A program made the position numbers and the translations under genes. A DNA stretch of 64,000 nucleotides from JACPYF01 sp947085525 (lineage in GTDB: Bacteria; Patescibacteriota; Saccharimonadia; Saccharimonadales; Saccharimonadaceae). Position 1 is the stretch's first letter. Every line of letters starts with the position of its first letter. This document shows positions 34,259 through 43,161 of the stretch, in pieces. The notes beneath the pieces were generated by a model. That model did not search any database. It saw nothing but the letters and a program-made list of their open reading frames with translations, and was not told the origin of the DNA. The stretch spans positions 1-64,000 of the forward strand of contig CAMTWU010000007.1 of NCBI GenBank assembly GCA_947085525.1. Direction: 5' to 3'.

Positions 34259-36838
34259 ATGCGACAAGTGTTAACCAAGGTGTTTGGCGATCCGCAAAAG
34301 CGGATTTTAAAGAGACTCAACAAACGTGTTGAGGCAGTGAACGCGTTGGCAAAAAAATACGAAGGCATGAAAGATGCTGAACTAAAGAAGCAAACAGCTG
34401 TTCTAAAAAAGAAACTAGAGAACCCGAAAACAACCGAAGATGACATATTACCAGAGGCATTTGCACTAGTTCGCGAAGCCTCTACTCGAGTTCTCAAGAT
34501 GCGTCACTTTGATGTTCAATTGATCGGTGGAATGGTGCTGCACGAAGGCAATGTGGCCGAAATGAAAACTGGTGAAGGTAAAACGTTGGTCGCGACCTTG
34601 CCAACATACCTCAATGCACTGAGCGGTAAAGGTGTACATGTCGTCACAGTCAACGATTACCTCGCGCAGCGTGATGCAGGCTGGATGGGCGAGTTGTATG
34701 GGTATCTAGGCTTATCGACAGGGATTATTATCAACGATGCATCGTTCTTGTACGACAAAGATTTCGACAATACGGCTCATGACGACCCACGTATGCGAAA
34801 GTTGCGTCCTGCAACCCGCAAAGAAGCCTACGAAGCTGATATAACATATGGTACCAACAACGAATTTGGTTTTGATTATCTACGCGACAACATGGTGAAT
34901 GAAGTCGATCTACTCCGTCAGCGTGACTTGCACTTTGCGATCGTGGACGAGGTCGACTCGATTCTAATTGACGAAGCTCGAACACCTCTGATCATCTCAT
35001 CACAAGCCGCCGAGAGTACTGATAGCTACATACAATTTTCAAAAGTAGCCAAGAAATTAGTACCCGAAGACTACATACTGGATGAAAAACGTAAGAGCGT
35101 CGCACTAACAGATCAGGGTGTCAACAAAGTTGAAAAATTACTAGGCATTAGAAATCTCTACAGCCCAGATGCCGTACGATATGTCTACCACATGGATCAA
35201 GCCCTGCGTGCCCAAACTCTGTTTCGCCGCGACAAAGATTACGTTGTTGCTAGCGATGGCGAAGTTGTTATTGTCGATGAATTTACAGGACGTTTAATGC
35301 AAGGTCGCCGTTATAACGAAGGCTTGCACCAAGCGATCGAAGCAAAAGAAAGCGTACCAGTGCAGCAAGAGAGCCAAACACTCGCGACAATTTCGTTCCA
35401 AAACTATTTCCGATTGTATGACAAATTGTCTGGTATGACGGGTACGGCATTCACCGAAGCTGAAGAGTTCCAGCAAATTTACGAACTCGATGTTGTACAG
35501 GTTCCAGCAAATCGACCCCTGATACGTGATGACCGAACAGACCTCATATTCAAGACGGAAACTGCCAAGATCAATGCAATCGTCAAGGAGATTCAATTAC
35601 ATCAAAGCGAAGGTCGTCCAGTATTGATCGGTTCTGCATCGATTGCAAAAAACGAGCTGATATCAAAAGCGCTCGATAAAGCCAAAGTCAAACATGAACT
35701 ACTGAACGCAAAAAACAACGAACGTGAAGCGGCTATTGTTGCCGAAGCTGGCAAAGCAGGAGCTGTCACGCTAGCAACTAACATCGCCGGTCGTGGTACA
35801 GACATCGTACTAGGCAAAGGCGTCAAAGAAGCAGGTGGTTTAGTTGTTATTGGATCCGAACGCCACGAAGCCCGTCGTATCGATAACCAGTTACGTGGTC
35901 GTGGTGGTCGTCAGGGTGATCCTGGTGTGACACAATTTTACGTTTCGACCGAGGATGACTTGATGCGTATTTTCCAGGGTGATCGCGTAGCTAAACTGAT
36001 GGATCGTCTAGGCGTAGATGAGACTATGCCAATCCAAAACAGGGCAGTATCAAAAACACTAGAGGCAGCACAAAAACGTGTCGAAGGCTACAACTACGAT
36101 ACCCGTAAAAACGTGGTGCAATACGACAATGTGATCAACCGTCACCGTAAAGTTGTCTATATCATCCGTCGCGAAATTTTGCAGGGTGAAAATATCAAAC
36201 CAGAGATCGACAAACTGATTACTGACAGTGTTGCTGAGCTGACATATGTTCCAGCAAAGAACAACCCAGACTTTGCAGCGAGTTTCCAGGTTGTATTCCC
36301 AATTTCCGACAAAGAAGTTACAAAGATTGGTGTCGAGAAAAACGACAAAGCTCGCCGTGAGCTAGCACTCAAAGCAGTGAATAAACTGTATGACAAAAAA
36401 GAAAAAGAGATCGGCAGCGAAAATATGCGTAGTGTTGAGCGCGAAGTGTACATGCAGGTGCTCGATACCTTATGGATGCAGCACCTCGAGAACATGCAAC
36501 ACCTACGCGAAGGTATCCACTGGCGTAGTGTTGGTCAGCGCGACCCGTTGGTTGAATACCGAGCCGAGAGTCAAAAACTATTTGATAGCTTGCAGGCAAC
36601 TTTGCGCGCCGAAGTATTAAAAGCAATCACACATGTGACTAAAGCTGATATCGCACATCGTGAATACCACGAAACCGAACTGACACGTGCGGCTGAAGGC
36701 GCAGTCGAGGTAGGTGTGAACGAAATCAGTAGTGGTGAAAAAGAAATTAACTTCGCAGTAAAGTCAGAAAAGAAGCAAAATAACGCAGCGCGAAAGAAAA
36801 AGAAGCAAAAGCGTCAGAACAAGAAAAAGAATCGTTAA
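34259..36838 (+). CDS. secA: Preprotein translocase ATPase SecA
   Basis: Motor of Sec-dependent export. Walker A is GEGKTLVATLPTYL near residue 105 and the second helicase region has LATNIAGRGTDIVLG and QLRGRGGRQGDPG. The start is ambiguous: GAGGAGG (34239-34245) is 1 nt from an in-frame TTG at 34247 and 13 nt from this ATG; MRQVLTKVFGDPQKRILKRL is the more SecA-like beginning. The C-terminus is lysine-rich (ARKKKKQKRQNKKKNR) and lacks the zinc-binding SEC-C motif. About 859 aa. Confidence 0.97.
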   Translation: MRQVLTKVFGDPQKRILKRLNKRVEAVNALAKKYEGMKDAELKKQTAVLKKKLENPKTTEDDILPEAFALVREASTRVLKMRHFDVQLIGGMVLHEGNVAEMKTGEGKTLVATLPTYLNALSGKGVHVVTVNDYLAQRDAGWMGELYGYLGLSTGIIINDASFLYDKDFDNTAHDDPRMRKLRPATRKEAYEADITYGTNNEFGFDYLRDNMVNEVDLLRQRDLHFAIVDEVDSILIDEARTPLIISSQAAESTDSYIQFSKVAKKLVPEDYILDEKRKSVALTDQGVNKVEKLLGIRNLYSPDAVRYVYHMDQALRAQTLFRRDKDYVVASDGEVVIVDEFTGRLMQGRRYNEGLHQAIEAKESVPVQQESQTLATISFQNYFRLYDKLSGMTGTAFTEAEEFQQIYELDVVQVPANRPLIRDDRTDLIFKTETAKINAIVKEIQLHQSEGRPVLIGSASIAKNELISKALDKAKVKHELLNAKNNEREAAIVAEAGKAGAVTLATNIAGRGTDIVLGKGVKEAGGLVVIGSERHEARRIDNQLRGRGGRQGDPGVTQFYVSTEDDLMRIFQGDRVAKLMDRLGVDETMPIQNRAVSKTLEAAQKRVEGYNYDTRKNVVQYDNVINRHRKVVYIIRREILQGENIKPEIDKLITDSVAELTYVPAKNNPDFAASFQVVFPISDKEVTKIGVEKNDKARRELALKAVNKLYDKKEKEIGSENMRSVEREVYMQVLDTLWMQHLENMQHLREGIHWRSVGQRDPLVEYRAESQKLFDSLQATLRAEVLKAITHVTKADIAHREYHETELTRAAEGAVEVGVNEISSGEKEINFAVKSEKKQNNAARKKKKQKRQNKKKNR

Positions 36839-36867
36839 TCGGTGTGGGCAGATAGGACAGCAGTAAT

Positions 36868-38151
36868 TTGAAACACATTGTAGAAGAAATCAAACTAAAA
36901 TCCGGCGCACGCGGACTATTCATTGATGTACCAGATGCAACTGTAATGAGCTTTCAGTTCAACTTTCGCGCTGGTAGCCGATTGAGCAAGAACAAAGACA
37001 TTTATGAAACCGCACATATCATGGAACACATGGCGTTTGGTGCAAATGCTCGCTTCAAAGACGAACACGCGTTTGAGGCAGAATTTACCAAAAATGGTGC
37101 CTATCACAACGCATCTACCTCTGATTATTCACTAGATTATTATGCGAGCTGTGCCGATTTCGAATGGGATCGCATATTGGATCTGCAGCAAGTTTCAATT
37201 ACTTCACCAAAATTTCGTGAAGACGAGCTGGATGCCGAAAAGGGTAACGTCAAAAGTGAGCTCACTGGGTTTCTAAGCAATTACAACCGGATCTTGTGGC
37301 CTAGGATTCAGCAATTACTCGGTGAAGATGTGCTGACATATCCACAGCGCCTCAAAACTATCAATAATATTACAGTTCGTGATATACGCGAACATCACCA
37401 ACGAACACACACAGCGCAAAACCTGCGATTTGTTGTTGCAGGTAAACTACACGGTCGCAAAACACAGCTCAAACAAATGCTCGAGGAATGGAACTTGCCA
37501 GAAGGTGAGCGATTCAAGATGTTAGTCGAAGAACATCCACAAATCACCAAGCCGACATTGATTCCACGTAAAGAAGCACCAAACCTAACCTTTGGTATCG
37601 CACTCGTATTGCCGCGACAGCTGAGCGATCCCGAGACCGCTACCATGGGCTGTCTCGATCATCTACTGACGGGTACTATGTATTCACGTATCATGGGTGC
37701 AGCCCGCAAAAAAGGTCTAGCATATGGTATCTGGTCAGACACAACCTCATTTGAAACCTACAGCCTATGGGAAATCGGCGGCGAAATGAACACTGACACA
37801 GCCGAAGAAGTATTCGATATTATCGTTCGCGAGCTCAAAGTCGTACTGGCCGGTAAACTAACTGACGAAGAAGTTGAAGCTGCTAAACAATACGCATTAG
37901 GTCGTTATCAAATGGGCGCGCAAACAGTTGGTCAAATCGCGAGTTTTTATTCAGGACGATATTTCTTTGACGGCGTCGTCAATGAATATGACAAAGTACC
38001 TGCACGTATCGAGGCTACCAAGCGCGAAAACATCGCCAAACTAGCCCAAGAATTCATCGACAACCAAACATGGGTACTCGCTGGTGTAGCTGACAGCGAA
38101 CGTGAATTGTTAGATAGTTTACACTCGAAACTAGCAACTATTTTCAACTAA
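36868..38151 (+). CDS. M16 family zinc peptidase
   Basis: A 427-aa insulinase-like protein with the inverted zinc motif HIMEH at residues 50-54 and the distal ligand Glu131 in EKGNVKSEL. The second, inactive half follows (about 225-420, with GTMYSRIMGAARKKGLAYGI). It starts at TTG after a weak AGGA site. Many bacteria carry M16 genes singly or in pairs; this is a single-gene form, probably acting as a dimer. Substrate unknown. Confidence 0.9.
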   Translation: MKHIVEEIKLKSGARGLFIDVPDATVMSFQFNFRAGSRLSKNKDIYETAHIMEHMAFGANARFKDEHAFEAEFTKNGAYHNASTSDYSLDYYASCADFEWDRILDLQQVSITSPKFREDELDAEKGNVKSELTGFLSNYNRILWPRIQQLLGEDVLTYPQRLKTINNITVRDIREHHQRTHTAQNLRFVVAGKLHGRKTQLKQMLEEWNLPEGERFKMLVEEHPQITKPTLIPRKEAPNLTFGIALVLPRQLSDPETATMGCLDHLLTGTMYSRIMGAARKKGLAYGIWSDTTSFETYSLWEIGGEMNTDTAEEVFDIIVRELKVVLAGKLTDEEVEAAKQYALGRYQMGAQTVGQIASFYSGRYFFDGVVNEYDKVPARIEATKRENIAKLAQEFIDNQTWVLAGVADSERELLDSLHSKLATIFN

Positions 38152-38166
38152 TGCGATAATGTACCT

Positions 38167-39456
38167 ATGAAAATTGCATTGTTAGGCTACGGCGTAGAGG
38201 GCGAGAGCGCATACAAATATTATTCACGCACTCAGCCTGATGCTCAGTTTGTGATATATGACAATGCTGAAGCACCAAAATACGAGATTCCTAACGGTGT
38301 AGAGTTTGTTGGTGGCGTCACGGATTTTCACAATATCGACGCTGATATTGTAGTGAAAACCCCTGCCATTGCACCCGACAAAGTAAGCTCAACTGGCAAA
38401 ATTACCTCTGTGACGCGCGAGTTTTTCGATATGTGTCCTGCACCAATTATTGGCGTGACTGGTACAAAAGGCAAAGGTACAACTTGTACATTAATTTACG
38501 AAATTTTAAAAGCTGCTGGCAAAAAAGTATTTCTAGTTGGCAACATTGGAAAACCATCATTAGACATAATTCAAGAACTTACAACAGACAGTATTGTTGT
38601 GTACGAATTATCTAGTTTTCAATTGTGGGATCTAGAAAAATCCCCGCATATTGCAATAGTTCTATTAGTTGAAGCAGATCATTTGAATGTTCATAAATCA
38701 ATGGATGAGTATACTGAGGCAAAGGCAAATATAGCAAAGTATCAGCGACCAAGTGACTTAATCATTTACCATCCAACAAACGAGATAAGTGCTAAAATTG
38801 CTACTTACTCACAAGGAACAAAGCTACATTACAACACACCAGAGGGTGCATTTGTTCACGATGACATTATTGAGATTTCTAATCAAAAGATTTGTTCAAT
38901 TAACGAAGTTGGACTTTTAGGAGTACATAATCTCGAGAATATCTGTGCAGCTGTTACTGCTGCTTGGCACTATACTCAGGACGTTGAAGTAGTTGCAAAG
39001 GTTATCAAAGAGTTCAAAGGTCTTCCTCATCATACAGAAAAAGTACATGAAGTAAATGGAGTGAGTTTCTATGATGATAGCTTTTCATCTGCACCATCAG
39101 CTACTATCGCGGCTATAAAATCGTTTAAAGATCCCGAAATTGTCATTATCGGAGGTGCTGAAAAAAATGCTGATTTTACTGATCTAGTTAATGCCATTGC
39201 TGCAACGGAAAATATCAGAAAAATCATTTTAATAGGTGAGACTGCGCCTCGTATACAAGCACTACTTGAATCTGCTGGTGAAAAACGATTTGAAGTTGAT
39301 AGTACTAATGATTTTCCTAGTATTGTTTCGCGTGCAAAAGAGATCGCTCAGCCAGGCGATGTCGTGTTACTTAGCCCCGGTTGTGCGAGTTTTGGTATGT
39401 TCAATAATTTTTACGAGCGTGGCGACCAATTTCAAGCATTAGTTAAAAACATATGA
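38167..39456 (+). CDS. murD: UDP-MurNAc-L-alanine glutamate ligase, MurD2-type
   Basis: Adds glutamate to the peptidoglycan precursor. The ATP-binding loop GVTGTKGKGT is at residues 96-105 and the remainder follows Mur ligases (YELSSFQLWDL, EADHLNVHKS, GVHNLENICAA). It overlaps murL by 4 nt. In Xanthomonas the MurD partner of MurL ligates L-Glu rather than D-Glu, and I infer the same here. GATAAT at 38155-38160 lies 6 nt before the ATG. Length 429 aa. Confidence 0.9.
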   Translation: MKIALLGYGVEGESAYKYYSRTQPDAQFVIYDNAEAPKYEIPNGVEFVGGVTDFHNIDADIVVKTPAIAPDKVSSTGKITSVTREFFDMCPAPIIGVTGTKGKGTTCTLIYEILKAAGKKVFLVGNIGKPSLDIIQELTTDSIVVYELSSFQLWDLEKSPHIAIVLLVEADHLNVHKSMDEYTEAKANIAKYQRPSDLIIYHPTNEISAKIATYSQGTKLHYNTPEGAFVHDDIIEISNQKICSINEVGLLGVHNLENICAAVTAAWHYTQDVEVVAKVIKEFKGLPHHTEKVHEVNGVSFYDDSFSSAPSATIAAIKSFKDPEIVIIGGAEKNADFTDLVNAIAATENIRKIILIGETAPRIQALLESAGEKRFEVDSTNDFPSIVSRAKEIAQPGDVVLLSPGCASFGMFNNFYERGDQFQALVKNI

Positions 39457-40706
39457 ATAAATTTATTTTTGAAAAGTACAGTTTTAAAGAAAATACCGCG
39501 TCTTTTAATTATAGCTTCGAGGACGGCCTAAAATTCAAAGAGGAAATTATATTTGATGACTTTGGTGAATATGATGAAGATCTACTAAACAAAGCACTCT
39601 TTTTTAGTTTTATTTTAATTGGTACGTCATACTACAAAGCATTTCCATCACGCGAAGTCGAATTAAAAGTTGGCCAGTTAGACAGTTGGCAGGCCGATTT
39701 CTTTAATAAAGTCTATCAAGAAGGTTTGAGCCAATTCGCATTTGAAAATAACTTGACTCGTGATGATTTGGCACATTTCATAGCCACGAGCGATGATGCT
39801 GCGCAAGCACTACAATATAACGGAGATGGTACTTTGGTCCTACAAAGCGGCGGTAAAGACTCACTACTGACTGCTTCGCTGCTAGTAGAAAAAGACGAGC
39901 AGTTCGTACCATGGTATATATCTAGTAGTTCCTTACATCCAAACATTTTGGATGATCTAGGTTACAAATTACAGATCACTCAACGTCAGATCGATCATGC
40001 AGGATTGCGCCAGTCTAGCAAGCAGGGTGGTAAAAATGGACATGTGCCAGTTACATATATAGTACAAAGCCTCGCGCTGATACAAGCAATTTTACTGGGT
40101 AAAAATAAAGTTTTAGTGTCAATTGGTCATGAAGGCGAAGAACCACATGATTGGATAGGTGACCTGCCGGTAAATCATCAGTGGTCAAAAACTTGGCCAG
40201 CAGAGCAAGCCTTTTCACAATATTTACAAAGGTATATTTCAGCTGATATTACACTAGGTTCACCTTTACGCCAATATAGCGAACTGAGGATCGCCGAGCT
40301 GTTTATGCTGAAGGCATGGAAAAAATTTGGCCATAGCTTTTCGTCATGCAACAAAGCAAACTATCGTCAGGGTGAAAATAATCAACAACTCACATGGTGC
40401 GGAGACTGCCCAAAGTGCGCAAACTCATACTTATTGTTCGCACCATTCCTAGATGCCAACGAGCTTAAAAGTATATTTGATAACCAGGATTTATTCGAAA
40501 AGCCTAGCTTGCAAGAAACATTTAAAGGACTCTTGGGTATAGATGGTGTCATGAAGCCATTTGAGTGCGTAGGTGAAATAGATGAGCTGCGACGGGCATA
40601 TCACATGGCTCAGCAACGAGGTAGTTACGACCAGCTTTCGTTCGATGTGCCAGCTTCTAACTTTGATTACAAAGCGGAATATCCTTCACAGAAATTAAAT
40701 ATTTGA
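39453..40706 (+). CDS. murL: UDP-MurNAc-L-Ala-L-Glu epimerase MurL
   Basis: In Xanthomonas, MurL inverts L-Glu to D-Glu after its ligation by MurD2, using ATP and replacing glutamate racemase. This 417-aa protein has the PP-loop-like motif SGGKDS at residues 132-137, SIGHEGEEPHDWIGD, and the cysteine cluster WCGDCPKCANSYLLFAPF near 314, all features I associate with MurL. The 4-nt overlap with murD is the strongest contextual support. A general PP-loop enzyme is the alternative. Confidence 0.8.
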   Translation: MNKFIFEKYSFKENTASFNYSFEDGLKFKEEIIFDDFGEYDEDLLNKALFFSFILIGTSYYKAFPSREVELKVGQLDSWQADFFNKVYQEGLSQFAFENNLTRDDLAHFIATSDDAAQALQYNGDGTLVLQSGGKDSLLTASLLVEKDEQFVPWYISSSSLHPNILDDLGYKLQITQRQIDHAGLRQSSKQGGKNGHVPVTYIVQSLALIQAILLGKNKVLVSIGHEGEEPHDWIGDLPVNHQWSKTWPAEQAFSQYLQRYISADITLGSPLRQYSELRIAELFMLKAWKKFGHSFSSCNKANYRQGENNQQLTWCGDCPKCANSYLLFAPFLDANELKSIFDNQDLFEKPSLQETFKGLLGIDGVMKPFECVGEIDELRRAYHMAQQRGSYDQLSFDVPASNFDYKAEYPSQKLNI

Positions 40707-40731
40707 CGATTTAACTAATAGAGAGTATAGT
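40703..40731 (+). promoter_or_regulatory. Promoter of the first ClpN-only gene
   Basis: TTGACG (40703-40708) and TATAGT (40726-40731) with a 17-nt spacer. The -35 overlaps the murL stop. About 90 nt of leader follows, part of which (40759-40796) recurs before the second ClpN gene. Confidence 0.82.
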
Positions 40732-40828
40732 AGACCTAATTTCCAGTGGTGGAAACGAACTTTTCAAGTAAATAGATATGAGATTCATCTGAGTCTCTAC
40801 ATCCTATTCATTCAATCGAGGATCGCCT

Positions 40829-41248
40829 ATGCACTTTAATCAAGTATTTGACGATGAAGCACGCCAGCTTCTATGTCATGCAGAGGAAGAAGCAAGAATT
40901 CTGAAGAGCGAGCACATCACTTCAGCGTGTCTATTTATCGCACTTCTTCGTTCTGAAAATGGAGAAGTGCAGATGGCGTTAACACCTCTCGGCTTTACAG
41001 TCGAAGAAGCTCGCTCTCAAGTCCAGCAAATCACCGGATTAGGGGAGTGGACACACTCGGCTCATCTTGTGTTTTCGCGAGGATCATTCCAGATCCTCGG
41101 CCGTGCGACAATTATGGCGTCACGCGGCGGCCCTGACCGTGTAGGTGTTGCGCACATCATGAGAGCCATCTTCACCGAGCCGCAAGGAGTCACTGAACAG
41201 CTTCTGAAAAAAACAATTCAGGCACCTGTTCCGGTGACAAGCTCATGA
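40829..41248 (+). CDS. ClpN-only protein, copy 1
   Basis: A 139-aa protein that matches only the N-terminal double repeat of ClpA/ClpC chaperones: repeat 1 in FDDEARQLLCHAEEEARILKSEHIT...LRSENGEVQMALTPLG and repeat 2 in GSFQILGRATIMAS...VAHIMRAIFTEPQGVTEQLL. No AAA+ domain follows. Similar stand-alone domains act as adaptors or decoys; mycobacterial ClpC2 sequesters ClpC1-targeting antibiotics. Starts after GAGGA. Higher GC and C/G-ending codons than its neighbours. Confidence 0.8.
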   Translation: MHFNQVFDDEARQLLCHAEEEARILKSEHITSACLFIALLRSENGEVQMALTPLGFTVEEARSQVQQITGLGEWTHSAHLVFSRGSFQILGRATIMASRGGPDRVGVAHIMRAIFTEPQGVTEQLLKKTIQAPVPVTSS

Positions 41249-41256
41249 ATAGGAGA

Positions 41257-41280
41257 CCCTCGGGCGTAAAAACCCGAGGG
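41257..41280 (+). terminator. GC-rich hairpin without T-run, after ClpN copy 1
   Basis: CCCTCGGG pairs with CCCGAGGG around an 8-nt loop; AAAATCC follows instead of a T-tract. A T-rich 22-nt box begins 10 nt further on (41290-41311) and is repeated after copy 2. Confidence 0.6.
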
Positions 41281-41289
41281 AAAATCCTA

Positions 41290-41311
41290 GAATTTCATAT
41301 CTGTTTATTTG
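41290..41311 (+). repeat. 22-nt direct repeat, copy 1
   Basis: Identical over 22 nt to 41997-42018. Its last three bases form the start of the -35 box TTGACA (41309-41314) of the next gene. Each copy lies 10-12 nt after a GC-rich hairpin. Confidence 0.9.
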
Positions 41312-41338
41312 ACAATATTGCATAATATATGCTATAAT
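41309..41338 (+). promoter_or_regulatory. Consensus promoter of the second ClpN-only gene
   Basis: TTGACA (41309-41314) and TATAAT (41333-41338) both match consensus, with an 18-nt spacer. The leader segment 41357-41394 resembles 40759-40796. Confidence 0.88.
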
Positions 41339-41457
41339 ATTGACAAGTGGGCAAGTACTTTTAAAAGTAGATAGATATGAAGTTCATTGAGCCTGTATGG
41401 TCAATTAGCTTCTGTTTTAAACCTATCCAACAACCTCAACCCCCGAGGAGATGTATT

Positions 41458-41937
41458 TTGGCAGTTCAAGAAGCAGCTCACAAGTACAACAAGTTCGAGA
41501 AGATCGAAATGCTGGCTCCGGAAGTACAGGCGGTATTGCTGGGTGCTCGCATCGAGGCAGGAGACAAGGGTTACGCAACAACTCACACTGTGCACTTTCT
41601 GGCAGCACTTCTCCAGAGCGACGAGTTCGAGATCGCAGAGATTCTCCGCGAAGGAGGACTCACGGTCAAGGGCGTGCAAAAGCACTACAAACGTCTCAAG
41701 AAGAAGTTGTCGCCGATTCCCCAGCAATGGAGACCGGCTTTCTCGGTTCAGGTCGAGCAGGCAATTCGGCTCGTCGACGAGAACGACTCTGCCGAAGAGC
41801 AGATGTGCAGCTTGTTGCGGACGATGACTGAGGGGGGGAAGGACTCAAGTGTCCTTCTCAACCAAGCTGTCTTCGCACAGCTGCGCAGCGAGACCGAGCG
41901 AGTCAACGATGTTGCCATCGAGGCACAGGCGGCCTAG
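41458..41937 (+). CDS. ClpN-only-like protein, copy 2
   Basis: A 159-aa paralogue of the preceding gene. The TTG at 41458 is chosen because GAGGAG (41445-41450) lies 7 nt upstream; an ATG at 41377 is in frame but lies in the leader shared with copy 1, which is not coding there. Repeat 1 is LAPEVQAVLLGARIEAGDKG...FLAALLQSDEFEIAEILREG; repeat 2, FSVQVEQAIRLVDEND onward, is more diverged. A basic KHYKRLKKKL linker joins them. Same atypical composition as copy 1. Confidence 0.72.
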   Translation: MAVQEAAHKYNKFEKIEMLAPEVQAVLLGARIEAGDKGYATTHTVHFLAALLQSDEFEIAEILREGGLTVKGVQKHYKRLKKKLSPIPQQWRPAFSVQVEQAIRLVDENDSAEEQMCSLLRTMTEGGKDSSVLLNQAVFAQLRSETERVNDVAIEAQAA

Positions 41938-41953
41938 CGGCAGTTGGATAGGT

Positions 41954-41985
41954 CCCCGAGACACCCATTACGTGGTGTCTCGGGG
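41954..41985 (+). terminator. 12-bp hairpin without T-run, after ClpN copy 2
   Basis: CCCCGAGACACC pairs perfectly with GGTGTCTCGGGG around an 8-nt loop. AAACTTTCC follows and the second copy of the T-rich 22-nt box starts at 41997. Confidence 0.65.
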
Positions 41986-41996
41986 AAACTTTCCAT

Positions 41997-42018
41997 GAAT
42001 TTCATATCTGTTTATTTG
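41997..42018 (+). repeat. 22-nt direct repeat, copy 2
   Basis: Identical to 41290-41311 and directly abutting the -10 box TATACT (42020-42025) of prfB. It either marks a duplication boundary or is a shared 3'-end or promoter module. Confidence 0.9.
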
Positions 42019-42032
42019 CTATACTATTACCT

Positions 42033-43112
42033 ATGCAACCCCTACAAAAACGTGTAGATGAACTCGGGCAAGCCGTCAATACGGCATTTGCCCAGCTTGC
42101 TATTGTCCAGAAAAAATCTGATGCACAGGTTATCGAAGCAGAGCTAGCTGCGCCAGATGCTTGGAGCGACAGTGATGCGGCGCAGCAAAAGAGTAAAAAA
42201 CTTGCGCAGCTAAACCAGCAAATCGAGCCATGGGAAAATCTAAAAAAACAAATCGATGAAACTACTGAATTAATTGAGACTGGCGATGAGAGCTTGGCGG
42301 ATGATTTGCAAAAACAAATCGAAAATATAGAAAATGAATTTTCTAAGTTAAAGAAAGATCTGCAATTTAATGGTGAATATGACGATCACAATGCGATATT
42401 GCGGCTAACTGCAGGAGTAGGCGGAACTGACGCTCAGGACTGGACAGAAATGCTAGAGCGCATGTATCTTCGTTGGGCTGAAAAGTCCGGTATGAGTACA
42501 AAAGTAGTCGAGCGTAGCGCAGGCGAAGAGGCGGGTGTCAAAACTAGCGTCATAGAAATCGAAGGTCCATTTGCATACGGAAAATTACGTAGTGAAAATG
42601 GAGTACACCGTTTAGTACGTCTGAGCCCATTTAACAGTGATAATCTACGTCAAACGAGCTTTGCACTAGTCGAAATTTTGCCACAAATTGATACACCAGA
42701 CGCTGTCAAAATTGACGACAAAGATCTGAAAATTGATGTCTATCGAGCTGGTGGACATGGCGGCCAATCAGTTAACACAACCGATAGTGCAGTTCGTGTG
42801 ACACATACCCCGACTAATATAGTAGTAGCAATACAAAATGAACGTTCACAAACTCAAAACAAAGAGACGGCGATGAAAATCCTACGTTCTAAATTAGCTC
42901 AACTACAACTAGAGCAACACGCCGAAAGTGTGTCAGATCTACAAGCAGGCGAGTCAGCAAACTGGGGCTCACAAATCCGCAATTACGTACTGCACCCATA
43001 CACAATCGTCAAAGACACTCGCACAAAATACGAAGAGACTGATGCCTCGAAAGTTCTAGATGGCAATATTGATGGTTTTATCAACTCGTATCTAGAAGCA
43101 AACCTGAAATAA
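42033..43112 (+). CDS. prfB: Peptide chain release factor 2
   Basis: Terminates translation at UAA and UGA. The stop-reading motif SPF is at residues 198-200 and GGQ is at 243-245. The frame is open throughout, so the autoregulatory +1 frameshift found near codon 26 in many bacteria is absent. TATACT at 42020-42025 lies 7 nt before the ATG, so it is probably leaderless. Its presence shows that UGA is a stop in this organism. Length 359 aa. Confidence 0.97.
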   Translation: MQPLQKRVDELGQAVNTAFAQLAIVQKKSDAQVIEAELAAPDAWSDSDAAQQKSKKLAQLNQQIEPWENLKKQIDETTELIETGDESLADDLQKQIENIENEFSKLKKDLQFNGEYDDHNAILRLTAGVGGTDAQDWTEMLERMYLRWAEKSGMSTKVVERSAGEEAGVKTSVIEIEGPFAYGKLRSENGVHRLVRLSPFNSDNLRQTSFALVEILPQIDTPDAVKIDDKDLKIDVYRAGGHGGQSVNTTDSAVRVTHTPTNIVVAIQNERSQTQNKETAMKILRSKLAQLQLEQHAESVSDLQAGESANWGSQIRNYVLHPYTIVKDTRTKYEETDASKVLDGNIDGFINSYLEANLK

Positions 43113-43161
43113 ACATATACGTATTTGATGTGAGGGTAATCTCAGGTATAATAGTATATAC

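Noticed and set aside
41257..41280. Ordinary rho-independent terminator after ClpN copy 1
   Set aside because: The stem is strong but is followed by AAAATCC rather than a T-run, so it was listed as a hairpin of uncertain function.
41377..41457. Upstream ATG extending ClpN copy 2 by 27 codons
   Set aside because: It lies in a leader shared with copy 1, where the same stretch meets a stop at once, and has no ribosome site; the TTG at 41458 has a good one.
42033..42120. Programmed frameshift in prfB
   Set aside because: The frame is continuous from ATG to stop, with no in-frame TGA near codon 26.
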